Assembly (NCBI GenBank): GCA_003647675.1
Contig: QMNH01000069.1
Location: forward strand, 1 to 5,643
DNA from: Candidatus Falkowiibacteriota bacterium
GTDB lineage: Bacteria > Patescibacteriota > Patescibacteriia > Patescibacteriales > UBA12075
Direction: 5' to 3'
Length of the DNA: 5,643 nucleotides
The notes under the pieces were generated by a model. It searched no databases and was not told the origin of the DNA. It worked only from the letters and a program-made list of their open reading frames with translations. Each line of letters begins with the position of its first letter. Position 1 is the stretch's first letter. Made by a program: the position numbers and the translations under genes. Positions 5,153-5,643 of this stretch are shown piece after piece.

Positions 5153-5643
5153 TATATTTCTATCGCGTTATTTTTACAAATTTCGGCGTAAAACTTTGCG
5201 CTCGGCCGCGGCGTTCGCGCAAAAGTTTTCCGATCTACTTCATAGAGGCCAAATTTGAGCGCCCAGCCATAACTCCATTCAAAATTGTCTATCAGTGACC
5301 AGTGAAAATAACCGCGCACGTTCACGCCTTCCTGAATCGTCTTATACACGTATTTAAGATGCTCTCTAATAAATTTTTCCCTGTCTTTATCTTTGGCATC
5401 CGATATGCCATTTTCCAGAATATATATCGGCTTATTAAATTTAGCAGCGTACTTTAAAACGTGATACATGCCCTCTGGATAAATTTCCCAGCCATTATCA
5501 TTTACCCATTCATTTTTATTCTTTTTAAAAGGCGGATACCAGACAATCCGGTCATGAAAATAATAATTTATACCAAAATAATCATACTGATTTTTAATTT
5601 TTTTAATAAAACGATGATTAAAATAATAATGTAAAAACTTTGC
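5152..5643 (-). CDS. Family 1 glycoside hydrolase (beta-glucosidase-like), C-terminal part
   Basis: The last 163 codons of a GH1 enzyme, which hydrolyses beta-linked glucosides or galactosides with retention of configuration. The reading frame is open to the right edge of the window, so the internal Met codon at 5467-5469 is not the start; the N-terminal two thirds, including the acid/base NEP motif, lie outside. Visible landmarks, numbered from the window edge, are YDYFGINYY (20-28), GWEIYPEGMYHVL (51-63), the nucleophile motif YILENG (74-79, Glu77 replacing the usual ITENG context), and GYFHWSLIDNFEWSYGW followed by FGLYEVD. RTPRPSAKFYAEI matches the family's usual C-terminus, so this end is complete and ends in TAA. 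There is no signal peptide information. The neighbours suggest glycan turnover or sugar use; the true substrate is unknown. Confidence 0.93.
   Translation of the reverse strand, partial: AKFLHYYFNHRFIKKIKNQYDYFGINYYFHDRIVWYPPFKKNKNEWVNDNGWEIYPEGMYHVLKYAAKFNKPIYILENGISDAKDKDREKFIREHLKYVYKTIQEGVNVRGYFHWSLIDNFEWSYGWALKFGLYEVDRKTFARTPRPSAKFYAEICKNNAIEI

Overview
This AT-rich, gene-dense window has every recognisable gene on the minus strand. The gaps are very short (3 to 138 nt), one stop/start pair overlaps (ATGA), and almost no start is preceded by a Shine-Dalgarno sequence. The gene set, the compact layout and the AT-only filler between genes suggest a Patescibacteria/CPR genome, probably Parcubacteria-like. 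That is an inference from style: there is no 16S or other marker gene here. Both TAA (4) and TGA (2) end genes, so the UGA-to-Gly code known from some CPR groups is not in use.

Read in the direction of transcription, from right to left, the window opens with the C-terminal 163 residues of a family 1 glycoside hydrolase (5643-5152). An EamA/DMT-type transporter follows (5113-4148). Next is a 524-residue O-antigen ligase/polymerase-like (Wzy_C) membrane protein (4142-2568), whose stop overlaps the start of an RsuA/RluB-type pseudouridine synthase (2571-1879). Then come tRNA-Ser(CGA) (1841-1755), a DEDDh exonuclease with a C-terminal DUF3820-like domain (1719-880), a YdjM/DUF457-type membrane hydrolase (876-409), a 138-nt repeat-bearing gap, and the 5' part of ruvB (270-1), which carries an in-frame TAG just before its Walker A motif.

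The genes form two loose themes. The right half (GH1, EamA carrier, Wzy-like protein) looks like sugar handling and surface glycan assembly. The left half is nucleic-acid upkeep (rRNA modification, tRNA, exonuclease, branch-migration helicase) plus a small membrane hydrolase. The spacing allows polycistronic transcription from GH1 through the pseudouridine synthase and again from the exonuclease through the hydrolase. A TATAAT box lies upstream of ruvB.

I see no CRISPR array, transposase, integrase, toxin-antitoxin pair or clearly new multigene system. The most unusual signals are the ruvB nonsense codon and short repeats found both between genes and inside genes at extramembrane or surface loops. 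These include a GCGAAT-type repeat shared by the ruvB leader and a Wzy loop, and a GC-rich near-palindrome inside another Wzy loop. Two AT-only palindromes also sit at gene junctions.
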